From Bog-473 sp963755375 (lineage in GTDB: Bacteria; Actinomycetota; Acidimicrobiia; Acidimicrobiales; RAAP-2), in the NCBI GenBank assembly GCA_963755375.1, contig CAVWKG010000016.1, forward strand, positions 186,001 through 250,000: a stretch of DNA of 64,000 bases, given 5' to 3'. The position numbers and the translations under genes are program-made. Below, piece by piece: positions 35,393 through 43,785 of the stretch. The notes beneath the pieces are model-generated. The model saw nothing but the letters and a program-made list of their open reading frames with translations. It did no database searches and had not been told where the DNA came from. Each line of letters begins with the position of its first letter. Position 1 is the stretch's first letter.

Positions 35393-35485
35393 ATGGCCGC
35401 GGGTGGGGTTCTGGCTGAACTCAACCTCTCCGAGGATGTCGTCGCCGCTATCCACGGGGAATGCGCCGACCGAGCGAGGGCCTGA
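35393..35485 (+). CDS. Leaderless 30-residue small protein
   Basis: A 30-codon ORF (begins MAAGGVLAELNLSEDVVAAI) starts 7 bases after a TATAGT box. It is acidic and helical in character, unlike random GC-rich sequence. It ends 32 bases before the amidohydrolase gene and does not overlap it. It could be a leader peptide or a small functional protein. No homologue is known to me. Confidence 0.4.
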   Translation: MAAGGVLAELNLSEDVVAAIHGECADRARA

Positions 35486-35517
35486 CACCCGCCACGATCA
35501 CAAAGGACAACCAGCCA

Positions 35518-36594
35518 ATGGAACAGCGACTTATCTCCGCCGACTCCCACGTCCGCATCACGGAGGATTGGGTGAAGGAGCGTTTACCGAAGGAGGCGCT
35601 CGAATCCTACGAGAAGGCGATCGGGACGCTCAAGGATCTCGAGCTCGAACAGCGGGGGGGCCACCGGCTGAATCTCGAGGACTTCGGCGACCGTGCTCCC
35701 GGAGCAACCGATCCCGGGTACTGGGATCCTCATGCGCGGCTCGCGGCGATGGACCGTGACGGCGTCTACGCCGAGGTGCTCTACTCGGAATTGAGTGCCT
35801 TCCGGCAGTTCCATCTGGCCGGCGACCACTGGAGAGAAGTCGCACGGGCGTTCAATGACGCGTTGGCCGACTTCGCCGCCGTCGACCCGAACCGGCTGGT
35901 CGCGAGCTACCAGCTTCCGATCATCGATATCAACCATGCTGTCTCCGAGGTACAGCGGCTTGCCGCCCTGGGCGCGCGGTCGGTTCAGCTGCCGAACTAC
36001 CCGACCGAGCTCGGTTTCCTGCCGTACCACGAACGTTCCTATGATCCCCTGTGGGCTGCGCTTTCGGAGACGAAGATCACGGTCAGCCAACACCTCGGTA
36101 TAAAGAACTCGCTGTTCGACGCCTACCGAGCTGATCCGACCCCGTACAAGAGCATTTTCACGTCTCTGCCCGGCATGATGATCGTGGAGAACTTGTCGTT
36201 CTGGCTGATGACCGGGGTGCTTGAGCGCTTCCCCCAGCTGCAGCTGGTCTTCGTGGAACCTTCGTTCAACGTCTTCGTCTTGTGGCTGCGGATGCTGGAC
36301 GCGACGTGGAGCCGGGGACGGGACAAGCAATTCCCCGGAGTCACTGTTCTCCCGTCCGATACCTTCCACCGCCAGATCTCAGTGACACTCATCGGCGGAG
36401 ACACCTACAGCTTGTCGCAGCGGTACGACGTCGGTGTCGAGAACATCATGTGGTCGACCGACTTCCCTCACCCCGCCTCGACGTGGCCCAACTCCGCCCA
36501 AGTTGTGGAGAAGGTCTTCGCCGAGATCCCGGTTGACGAGCGGGAGCTGATCGTTGCTGGAAACGCCGCCCGCGTGTACGGCCTGGTTGCGTGA
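35518..36594 (+). CDS. Amidohydrolase-2 family protein
   Basis: This is a 358-residue PF04909 protein. RLISADSHVRIT carries the DxH motif without the second His, VSQHLGIKNS the mid-barrel His, and MWSTDFPHPASTWP the C-terminal D/H pair. AAAGGA precedes the ATG. It is closely related to the amidohydrolase part of the 32199 frame (shared ADSHV, YSELSAFR-like and NIMWS segments), suggesting local duplication around the TetR gene. The length is complete for the family. Confidence 0.9.
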   Translation: MEQRLISADSHVRITEDWVKERLPKEALESYEKAIGTLKDLELEQRGGHRLNLEDFGDRAPGATDPGYWDPHARLAAMDRDGVYAEVLYSELSAFRQFHLAGDHWREVARAFNDALADFAAVDPNRLVASYQLPIIDINHAVSEVQRLAALGARSVQLPNYPTELGFLPYHERSYDPLWAALSETKITVSQHLGIKNSLFDAYRADPTPYKSIFTSLPGMMIVENLSFWLMTGVLERFPQLQLVFVEPSFNVFVLWLRMLDATWSRGRDKQFPGVTVLPSDTFHRQISVTLIGGDTYSLSQRYDVGVENIMWSTDFPHPASTWPNSAQVVEKVFAEIPVDERELIVAGNAARVYGLVA

Positions 36595-36643
36595 CATCTG
36601 AGACGACCGACGGGGAGGGTATCCGTCTGGAAGCGGTCGAGCG

Positions 36644-37114
36644 TCACACGCGCTGCCACGTTTCGAATCGATAGGTAATTCCTCCGTCCCGACGGTCGTC
36701 GGCGCGACCTGCCAGACGAAACTCAGCTTCATACGGCGGGAAGAACTTGGTGCAGTGGAAGTCGCCGACGACCTGTGTCAGCAACAGTTCTTCGGCCGCC
36801 GCGATCGACTCCGCATAGACCGTGGCGCCGCCGATGACCCATATGTCTTCGTCTGGATGATCGGCGACCAATTGGTCGAGGCTGCCGGTAGCTCGAAAGC
36901 CTGAGCGCAAGGGTCCGGAGTCAGTCGTGAGCACGAAATTCTCTCTCTCGTGGAGCGGGGCAGCGAACTCGTCGTAGGTTGCCCGTCCCATCAAGATGAC
37001 TCCAGTGGCCGTCTTTTCGTGGAAGTAGGCAGTGTCACCAGGGAGTTTCCAAGGGATGCCCGAGTCGGTCGCGATGCCTCGTCGAGAATCAATGGCTGCG
37101 ATGAGGCGGATCAT
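36644..37114 (-). CDS. folA: Dihydrofolate reductase
   Basis: This 156-residue enzyme reduces dihydrofolate to tetrahydrofolate with NADPH. IRLIAAIDSRRGIATDSGIP is the N-terminal strand and Met20-type loop, WKLPGDTAYFHEKT carries the substrate-binding region (Asp in PGDT), ILMGRATYDEF the NADPH-binding loop and IWVIGGATVYAES the GG motif. The length is standard. It appears alone, without thyA next to it, and converges on the amidohydrolase gene. RibD-like reductases are related but usually diverge at the PGDT segment. Confidence 0.88.
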   Translation of the reverse strand: MIRLIAAIDSRRGIATDSGIPWKLPGDTAYFHEKTATGVILMGRATYDEFAAPLHERENFVLTTDSGPLRSGFRATGSLDQLVADHPDEDIWVIGGATVYAESIAAAEELLLTQVVGDFHCTKFFPPYEAEFRLAGRADDRRDGGITYRFETWQRV

Positions 37115-37245
37115 GTGAGGCGAGGCTCCCGGATCGTTGGCGTTGCGAGCAGAACACGCAACCTATAGGGAACAGGGAGCAGACAGGTTCCGACCCGTCG
37201 CGGCCCTTTCGGCCCTCGCGGGCCCCGGGAGTCGCACTCTGGCGC

Positions 37246-38028
37246 TCAGGCGGTCACATCCTTTCGCACGAAGACCGCCGTCGCGGCCACGCCGGCGATC
37301 ACGACGTAGGCGATGCTGAGGATCAGTGAGTGGGCAAATCCCGCCGCTGCGAGTCCGCCTGCTGCGATCGCCTGCAGGAGTTGACCGGGGAGCCAGCTGG
37401 CCGTGTGCGGGGCGATGCGGGTGATGACCGCCTCGACAGGGAGCAGGTAGGCGAATCCAACGATGACGGCCGTGACAGAAGAACGGAACAGCAGTCCGAC
37501 GACGAGTCCGAAAGTGGTGAATCCCACCGTGGCCAGCAGGAGGTCGCCAAGCGCGCGGGTAAGGTCGGCGATTCCGGCGCTCGACGTCCACGCCGCGGTG
37601 GGAACATGGCGGCCGTGGGCCATGACGAAAGCGGCAAGTGTGGCGATCAGGGAGGCGAACACGACCGCGCCGAGCATGAAGGTGACCACGGCGAGGAATT
37701 TTCCAGCGAGAAGAGTCGCCCGCCTCGGCTGGCGCACGAGAAGCTGACGAAGCGTCCCCAGGCTGTACTCGCTGGCGATCTGGCTGGCGGCGATGCCAAA
37801 GGCAACGACGCCCAGGAGCACGGCAGCCTGATTGACCCCGTGGATGAGGCCGTTCGGTTGGGCCAGTTGAGCGAGGCTCGGAAGGCCTCCGCCCCCGGTG
37901 GTCGGTGCCTGGGTGAAGAGGAGGACGGCGAACAGCGACGCTGCGATGGCCAGCCCGACGTAAGTCCCAATGAGGAGGTTCCGTCGTTTCAGCTTCACCC
38001 ATTCGCTACGGAAGGAGGCGACGATCAC
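37246..38028 (-). CDS. ABC-2 type transporter permease
   Basis: This 260-residue membrane protein has about six hydrophobic segments (for example NLLIGTYVGLAIAASLFAVL near the N-terminus). SEYSLGTLRQLLVRQPRR is the coupling region typical of ABC-2 permeases. Its start overlaps the ATPase gene by 4 bases (ATGA type). The pair is a two-gene exporter of drugs, lipids or an antibiotic-like compound; the substrate is unknown. Confidence 0.9.
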   Translation of the reverse strand: MIVASFRSEWVKLKRRNLLIGTYVGLAIAASLFAVLLFTQAPTTGGGGLPSLAQLAQPNGLIHGVNQAAVLLGVVAFGIAASQIASEYSLGTLRQLLVRQPRRATLLAGKFLAVVTFMLGAVVFASLIATLAAFVMAHGRHVPTAAWTSSAGIADLTRALGDLLLATVGFTTFGLVVGLLFRSSVTAVIVGFAYLLPVEAVITRIAPHTASWLPGQLLQAIAAGGLAAAGFAHSLILSIAYVVIAGVAATAVFVRKDVTA

Positions 38029-38993
38029 TGGATTTCCCCCAGGGCTCCGACGGCCTCGACATCTCCTGAGTGGCTACCCGCGAGGGCGAAGTACGCGTCT
38101 TCAAGGCTTCGTTCACGCTCAGCCAGATGCACGACGACGACCCCCGCGTCGAGAGCGGCCCGATTGAGTTCTCCGGCCAGCGCCGCACCGTCCGACACGA
38201 TCACCGAGCCGGTCGACTCCTCGATCTGGACTTCGAGGCCGCGATCGGCGATCAACTGGGCCAGGTCGCCGAGTTGGCGCGGATCGCCGGTTCGGATCTC
38301 GAGCTCGGAGGTGCGCGTGCCATGGAGCTCCTCGACCGAGCCCTGGAAGACGCTCCGGCCGCTCCGGATCATGACCACGTGATCGCAGATGTGCTCGATT
38401 TCGGACAGCAAGTGGCTCGAGAGAAAGACGGTCATGCCCTCATTGGCCAACAGCTTGATCAGACTCCGCATCTCCACGATTCCGGCGGGGTCCAACCCGT
38501 TGGTCGGTTCATCGAGGATGAGGAGCGAGGGATCAGGTAACAGTGCGGCAGCTATTCCCAGTCGCTGCTTCATACCGAGCGAGTACCGGCTGAACCGGTC
38601 GCCGGCACGATCGGCCAGACCGACTCGCTCCAGCACGCTGTCGATGGTGGACGAAGGGAGCTGACCCAGCCGGGTCAGCACCAAGAGATTGTCCCGACCG
38701 CTCAGCTGCGGATAGAAGGCCGGGGATTCGATGAGTGCGCCCACACGGTCGAGGTACGTCGCTGGATCGTGCAGGTCGCCGAGCAGGATTTGGCCGTCGC
38801 CGTTGGTCGGCCGGACGAGACCGAGCAGCATCCTGATGGTCGTCGTCTTCCCGGCGCCGTTTGGTCCGACGAAGCCGCACACCGACCCTGTCGGAATGGC
38901 GAGATCCAGACTGTCGACGACTCTTCGATCGCCGAACTCCTTGGTCAGCCCGGTGGTGCGTACCGCGAGCGCCGGTGTGTTGGAGACCGTCAC
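38025..38993 (-). CDS. ABC-2 type transporter ATP-binding protein
   Basis: This ATPase of about 322 residues has Walker A GPNGAGKTTTIRMLLG, signature RYSLGMKQRLGIAAAL and Walker B LLILDEPTNGLDPAG, all typical of the DrrA/CcmA-like exporter class. The GTG at 38993 overlaps the stop of a leaderless 10-codon ORF (GTGA). The GTG one codon earlier is an alternative. No Shine-Dalgarno is visible, so coupling to the leader ORF probably sets its translation. Confidence 0.92.
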   Translation of the reverse strand: MTVSNTPALAVRTTGLTKEFGDRRVVDSLDLAIPTGSVCGFVGPNGAGKTTTIRMLLGLVRPTNGDGQILLGDLHDPATYLDRVGALIESPAFYPQLSGRDNLLVLTRLGQLPSSTIDSVLERVGLADRAGDRFSRYSLGMKQRLGIAAALLPDPSLLILDEPTNGLDPAGIVEMRSLIKLLANEGMTVFLSSHLLSEIEHICDHVVMIRSGRSVFQGSVEELHGTRTSELEIRTGDPRQLGDLAQLIADRGLEVQIEESTGSVIVSDGAALAGELNRAALDAGVVVVHLAERERSLEDAYFALAGSHSGDVEAVGALGEIQ

Positions 38994-39022
38994 CACACCC
39001 GCCCAGAGTCGTCGAAGTCCAT
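38990..39022 (-). CDS. Leaderless 10-codon ORF coupled to the ABC-2 operon
   Basis: MDFDDSGRVW starts 6 bases after TACAGT (39029-39034, minus strand) and ends with a TGA overlapping the ATPase GTG (GTGA). The box, spacing and overlap agree with the other leader ORFs in the window, here before a gene with no catabolic link. Confidence 0.45.
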   Translation of the reverse strand: MDFDDSGRVW

Positions 39023-39028
39023 TGGCCG

Positions 39029-39034
39029 ACTGTA
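39029..39034 (-). promoter_or_regulatory. TACAGT -10-like box of the ABC-2 operon
   Basis: TACAGT, 6 bases, ATG on the minus strand. The spacing predicts a leaderless transcript. The space from here to 39297 (263 bases) shows no other gene or recognisable signal except a TTTAAC box near 39281 for the next plus-strand gene. Confidence 0.45.
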
Positions 39035-39297
39035 CGGAATCCCACCGACGAGAGTCGTCCCACTCAGGGATGATTCGTTCGTCTACGGCTCATCCTCTGA
39101 GTAGAAAGAGGAGCGGCCAGCCGGCCGGCGACGACCAGTCCGGCCAGTGGGCTGGCTGAACCCGCAGGGGTTCGGGGCGATCCGTCCCCAATCTGGAACC
39201 AGGCCGGCGAGGGGGACCGCCGCTCGTCGCGTGTCTGTCTGGTGAGAATCGGTGTTTCGGGACAGCAGAAGCAGGGAGGTGGTTTAACCTTCCGTCT

Positions 39298-39945
39298 GTG
39301 ACGGATGTCGAGGTTTTCGTCGACCCGGGTTGTCCGTGGGCGTGGGTCACGTCGCGCTGGGTGCGAGAGGTCGCACCCGCTCGGGACCTCACGGTGTTCT
39401 GGCGTTCCTACTGCCTTGAGATCCGGGACGACTACGACGTGGCACCAACCGTCCCTGACGGCTACCGGCAGCAGGCTCTCGAGGGCCATGCCATCTCCCA
39501 CCGAATGCTGCGGATCTTCGAAGCAGCTCGCGCTGAAGCCGGCGAGGATGCCGTAGACCGGATCTATTCCGAGTGGGGCCGGTCGTACTTCGTCTTGAAG
39601 CGTCCCAGGACCACGGAGCTCTTGGCGGACTGTATCGCCGCCGCGGGGCTCGAGACTCGATTGCTCGATGCCGCCGACGACGTGAGTTGGGACGTGCCGA
39701 TCCTCCAGGCGATGGAGGTTGCCTATGCATTCGGCGGGCCCAAGACGCAGACCCCGGCAATAGTCGTGCGATCGGATCCGCCGCATGGCTTCAAGGGACC
39801 CGTGATGGCGCCGGCCCCGACGGGGCCGTCGGCGATCGAACTCTGGGACGCAATACAAGTGCTTTCTCGACACAACGGGTTCTTCGAAATGACGCGACCA
39901 CGCGTGAATGCACCACAGAACCATTTGCCTGAATCCCGGGGTTGA
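39298..39945 (+). CDS. Rv2466c-like thioredoxin-fold protein with CPWA active site
   Basis: This 215-residue protein matches the mycothiol-linked DsbA-like family of Rv2466c: VFVDPGCPWAWVTSRWVREV at the N-terminus, TPAIVV near the cis-Pro and FFEMTRPR at the C-terminus. Rv2466c has a CPWC motif there; here the second Cys is Ala (CPWA). A single Cys would support a mycothiol-transferase or glutathione-transferase-like (kappa) reaction rather than a dithiol one. The GTG start has no Shine-Dalgarno and may be leaderless. Confidence 0.85.
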   Translation: MTDVEVFVDPGCPWAWVTSRWVREVAPARDLTVFWRSYCLEIRDDYDVAPTVPDGYRQQALEGHAISHRMLRIFEAARAEAGEDAVDRIYSEWGRSYFVLKRPRTTELLADCIAAAGLETRLLDAADDVSWDVPILQAMEVAYAFGGPKTQTPAIVVRSDPPHGFKGPVMAPAPTGPSAIELWDAIQVLSRHNGFFEMTRPRVNAPQNHLPESRG

Positions 39946-40008
39946 GTCACCGGACCATCCCGGAACCGGGACCACAGGGCCTCTTGATCCTTTGGGTGTG
40001 ATGTAGGG

Positions 40009-40014
40009 CATAAT
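40009..40014 (+). promoter_or_regulatory. CATAAT -10-like box for a leaderless GTG
   Basis: CATAAT is followed by 8 bases and the GTG at 40023. No Shine-Dalgarno is present, so a leaderless start is likely. Confidence 0.4.
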
Positions 40015-40022
40015 CCGGAACC

Positions 40023-40823
40023 GTGGAATCAAGTGGGTTCGCTGCGGACCTCCTGGAGGGCCAGGTCGCTCTCGTGACGGGTGGTGCGACCGGCATCGGC
40101 AAGGAGATCTGCCACGTCCTCGGCGCCCACGGGGCCCGAGTCACGATGGCCAGTCGAAAGCAAGAGAATCTCGAGGTCGCTGTCGAAGAACTGAGAGCGG
40201 CAGGGGTCGACGCCTCCTACGGCGTCTGCGACGTCCGCGACGTGGAGGCGGTGCGTTCGGTGGTCGACGCGGTTGTCGCCGACCGGGGGCGACTCGACAT
40301 CGTCGTCAATGATGCGGCTGGAAACTTTCCCGCGCCGATGTCAAAGATCTCGCCAAACGGCTTCAAAGCGGTGGTCGATATTGACCTGCTCGGCACGTAC
40401 AACGTGACGCGTTCAGCGTTCGACGCATGGCTCTCGGAGCACGGCGGGAGCATCATCAATATCAGCGCCCCTTTTCAGCACAAGGGCGTCGTGTTTCAAT
40501 CGCACGTTGCGGCCGCCAAGGCCGGGGTCGATTCGCTGACCCGAACCTGTGCGGTGGAGTGGGGACCGTATGGGATCCGGGTGAATGCCATCGCACCCGG
40601 ATCGATCGGTGGCACCGAGGGCGTACGGCGGTTTGCCGAGGCGGTCACGGGCGGCGATGATCGTCCCAAGAATCCACTCGGAATGCAGGGCCACGGGTCG
40701 GACATCGCATACCTCGCGCTCTTCCTCTGTAGCCCGATGGCCCGTTTCGTCTCAGGACAGGTCATCGCGGTCGACGGTGGCGGATCGGCGGACCTGCTGA
40801 AATTGCAGGCGGGGCGGATATGA
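40023..40823 (+). CDS. Short-chain dehydrogenase of the 2,4-dienoyl-CoA reductase type
   Basis: This 266-residue NADPH-type SDR has TGGATGIGKE, the DECR-typical NDAAGNFPAPMSKISPNGFK and VDIDLLGTYNV, then AVEWGPYGIRVNAIAPGSI and GTEG. Peroxisomal 2,4-dienoyl-CoA reductases share these motifs and reduce dienoyl-CoA intermediates of unsaturated fatty acid oxidation. As in that group, the usual SDR YxxxK Tyr is replaced (SHVAAAK). The stop overlaps the next gene's ATG (ATGA), so the two form an operon. Confidence 0.9.
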   Translation: MESSGFAADLLEGQVALVTGGATGIGKEICHVLGAHGARVTMASRKQENLEVAVEELRAAGVDASYGVCDVRDVEAVRSVVDAVVADRGRLDIVVNDAAGNFPAPMSKISPNGFKAVVDIDLLGTYNVTRSAFDAWLSEHGGSIINISAPFQHKGVVFQSHVAAAKAGVDSLTRTCAVEWGPYGIRVNAIAPGSIGGTEGVRRFAEAVTGGDDRPKNPLGMQGHGSDIAYLALFLCSPMARFVSGQVIAVDGGGSADLLKLQAGRI

Positions 40824-42325
40824 ATGACGAGCATGAAGGATGGGGCCCCGCCCTAGAAGAGATCGAGCGACGGAAGTCTCAGGCCCTCTCCATGGGCGGG
40901 GAGCCCCGCCTCACTCGCCAGAGTGGGCGTGGGCGACTCAATGCCCGTGAGCGGATCGCCACACTTTTTGATCCGGGCTCGTTCTCCGAGATCGGACAGC
41001 TGGTGGGAACGACTGAGCATCCCCCGATCCCGGCGGACGCTCTCGTGGCCGGTTCGGGGCGTATCGGTGGCCGGCCGGCCCTCGCCGGGGCTGAAGACGT
41101 GACCGTGCTCGGCGGTTCCATCGGCAGCGGCGCCGCAGACAAGCGCTATCGCCTCTGCCAACTGGCCCTGCAGGAACGTGTGCCCTTGGTGATGATGCTC
41201 GAAGGTGCGGGCCACAGGGTGACGGATTCGGCGGCGGGGCGACGGCCCGGAGACTTGATGGGCTTGGCCGAGCTGTCGGGCATCGTGCCCATGGTGTGTC
41301 TCGTCATGGGCGCCTCGGCCGGGCACGGCGCCCTGACAGCGCCCTTGTCTGACTTTGCGGTCATGACCGAATCGGCCTCAATCTTCGCCGCCGGACCCCC
41401 GCTCGTGAAGTCGGCGACCGGTGAGGAGGTGACCAAAGAGGCGCTCGGCGGACCTCGGGTGGCGGCGTATGCGTCCGGGGTGGTCCACAACGTGGTCGCC
41501 GACGACCGTGAAGCCATCGCAGTGGCACGCCGATATCTCGGGTATTTCCCGATCAATGCGTGGGAGCCGCCACCCTGCCGGGACGGATCAGACACCGGCC
41601 CCCGCCGGCTGGACGACATTCTGGATCTCATTCCGTCGAGCCCCCGCCGTCCGTATGCCATTGGGCCCGTGCTCGAATCACTGGTCGATGAGGGTTCTCT
41701 TCTCGCGGTCCAGCCGGCATTCGGACGATCCATCGTGACCGCACTGGCCCGTCTGGGGGGGCAGAGTGTCGCCATCGTTGCCAACGACCCAGAGGTGATG
41801 GCAGGAACCGTCGACAGCGCGGCGGCCGACAAAGTGGCCCATTTCCTCGATGTAGCTGGGGCCTTCGGCCTTCCCTGTATCTTCCTCGCCGACAACCCCG
41901 GCGTGCTGGCGGGCACACTCGCCGAGAGACAGGGGATCCTGCGCCACGCCGCGCGCATGTTCGCCGTGCAACACCGGCTGGCGGTCCCGAAGCTCCATGT
42001 CACCTTGCGCAAGGCATTCGGCTTCGGCTCGTCCATAATGGCCATGAACCCGTTCGACGGCCAGACCATCACTTTGGCCTTCCCTTCGATCACACTCGGT
42101 GCCATGCCGGCAGACTCCGAAGGGAGCGCGGTCGCGGACCCCGAAGAACGGGCTCGGTTGGCGGCCGAGCAGGCCAATGCTTCTATCTCCGCGGCGAGCC
42201 GACTCGCGTACGACGCGGTCATAGATCCGCGTGACCTTCGCAACGCGCTGCTCGCCGGGCTCTCTCTCGCTGCGGGCCGGCACACCGCGGCACGCACACC
42301 GCGGGGGACCGGGATCCTTCCCTAG
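40820..42325 (+). CDS. Acyl-CoA carboxylase carboxyltransferase (beta) subunit
   Basis: This 501-residue protein transfers CO2 from carboxybiotin to an acyl-CoA. GRGRLNARERIATLFDPGSF is the family N-terminus, GSIGSGAADKRYRL and GAGHRVTDS are in the N-terminal half, and IFLADNPGVLAGTLAE and HVTLRKAFGFGSSIMAMNPF in the C-terminal half. No biotin carboxylase/BCCP (alpha) gene is in the window, so it must use one from elsewhere. The methylcrotonyl/propionyl-CoA group is closest; the substrate is not fixed by the sequence. Confidence 0.9.
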   Translation: MNDEHEGWGPALEEIERRKSQALSMGGEPRLTRQSGRGRLNARERIATLFDPGSFSEIGQLVGTTEHPPIPADALVAGSGRIGGRPALAGAEDVTVLGGSIGSGAADKRYRLCQLALQERVPLVMMLEGAGHRVTDSAAGRRPGDLMGLAELSGIVPMVCLVMGASAGHGALTAPLSDFAVMTESASIFAAGPPLVKSATGEEVTKEALGGPRVAAYASGVVHNVVADDREAIAVARRYLGYFPINAWEPPPCRDGSDTGPRRLDDILDLIPSSPRRPYAIGPVLESLVDEGSLLAVQPAFGRSIVTALARLGGQSVAIVANDPEVMAGTVDSAAADKVAHFLDVAGAFGLPCIFLADNPGVLAGTLAERQGILRHAARMFAVQHRLAVPKLHVTLRKAFGFGSSIMAMNPFDGQTITLAFPSITLGAMPADSEGSAVADPEERARLAAEQANASISAASRLAYDAVIDPRDLRNALLAGLSLAAGRHTAARTPRGTGILP

Positions 42326-42447
42326 GGCTGAGCCGGTGGGACCAAGGACGCTCAGACCCGGCGGAGGGCGACGGTGACCGCACCATGGTCATCACGTCGG
42401 CGGAGCCGTCGACCCCAGCTCCCGCATCGACCGGCTGACGCCGAGGG

Positions 42448-43623
42448 CTACAGCCGGTAGAGCCTGACGGCGTTCTCGCCCATCACCTTGCGTTGGGTCT
42501 CGGGTCGGAGGGAAGCGATCTTGTCCTTCACCATCTCGAGGGGATTCGGGTGCAGGCTCGTCGGGTGCGGGAAATCGGTCTCGAACATGATGTTGTCCTC
42601 GCCGACGGCGTCGACGAGATGTTGGAGATCCCCCCGGCCGGTCTCGAACCAGAGGGTGGCGTACCAGTTGTCCCGGAAGTACTCCGAGGGGAGCTTCTCA
42701 AGCTTGTGGAACCACTCTGGTGCGTTCTCCTCGAGCTCGTAGTCCATGGCCTCCAGCATGAACGGCACCCACCCGATCCCGCTCTCGACCGAGACCATCT
42801 TGAGGTCCGGGTGACGATCGAACATGCCCGAGTAGGCGCTGTTGAGAAGCAGTCGCGAGTTGTTCTGGAACAACGACGCGCCGCCGATGGCCGGCTTGAC
42901 GTATTCGTCCTGGCTCGGCCAGAACGTCGTGCCGAAATACGAGAGTGCCGTCTGACTCGCACCGATGTGGAAGTGCACCGGCAAATCGAGCCCGGCGCAC
43001 ACCTCCCAGAAGGGGTCCCAGGCCGGGTCGCCGAGGTCGGGGGAGCCCGAGTCCTGTGGATCGGCCGTCATGTTGACTCCCCGGTAGCCCATGTCGGCAC
43101 AGCGCTGGGCTTCACGGGCGCTTGCGGCGATGTCCCATGCGGGCATGACCGGCATGGGCAGGAATCGGTTGCCCGACTCTTCTTGCACCTCGGCCATGGC
43201 GTCGTTGTAGAGCTCGACGCAGAGCAGCGGGATCTTGGGGTCGGCGATGGAGTTCCAGAGGTTCTGGCCGCCGAGGCCGATGGAGTTCGGATACAGCACT
43301 TGGGCATCGATGCCGAGTTCGTCGATCAACCGCAGCCGTTCCTTCGGGTCCCAGGCAGCCGGGTGTACGTCGTCGATGCCCCACGAACCGCCCTGGGAGT
43401 CCAGGAACGGGTGCTTGTTCCCTTCATGGTCGACCGTGCCGCCAGATCCGGCCTTCCCGAACGTCGTGCCCTCGATCACCCACATGTCCTGGTCGTCGAT
43501 GCGCTCGACGTGGGGGACCTTGTCCTCGTATCCCTTGGGGGCGCGCTCAGTGAACAGATCGTGCCGCTCGGTCATGTGGGAGTCTGCGTCGACCACCCGC
43601 AGGTCTTCAGCCAGCTGGAGCAT
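42448..43623 (-). CDS. Amidohydrolase-2 family protein
   Basis: This is a 391-residue PF04909 protein with DADSHMTERHDLF (DxHxxE variant), PVHFHIGAS mid-barrel and FETDFPHPTSLHP at the C-terminus. DSHMTE and the two His in HFHIG give it a fuller metal set than most paralogues here. The ATG at 43623 is preceded by a TTG. It converges on the carboxylase beta subunit. It may act on the product of the DECR/carboxylase unit, but this is inference. Confidence 0.9.
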   Translation of the reverse strand: MLQLAEDLRVVDADSHMTERHDLFTERAPKGYEDKVPHVERIDDQDMWVIEGTTFGKAGSGGTVDHEGNKHPFLDSQGGSWGIDDVHPAAWDPKERLRLIDELGIDAQVLYPNSIGLGGQNLWNSIADPKIPLLCVELYNDAMAEVQEESGNRFLPMPVMPAWDIAASAREAQRCADMGYRGVNMTADPQDSGSPDLGDPAWDPFWEVCAGLDLPVHFHIGASQTALSYFGTTFWPSQDEYVKPAIGGASLFQNNSRLLLNSAYSGMFDRHPDLKMVSVESGIGWVPFMLEAMDYELEENAPEWFHKLEKLPSEYFRDNWYATLWFETGRGDLQHLVDAVGEDNIMFETDFPHPTSLHPNPLEMVKDKIASLRPETQRKVMGENAVRLYRL

Positions 43624-43785
43624 CAAGATGCCTTCCCGTAGTCCCGCTCACCGCGAGCGTCCGACAAGGCTATTCGGGCCCTGTGGGGCTCGCGGCATCG
43701 AGTTGGCACCGGCGGCCTCGAGCGGGTTCAACCCGGCGCTCCACGTCGCCCGGTCTCGGATCGTTTCCTGGTAGACCTCCCGGAC

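Noticed and set aside
39064..40032. 322-codon minus-strand frame opposite the Rv2466c-like gene
   Set aside because: Antisense to a recognised protein, and the translation has no motif.
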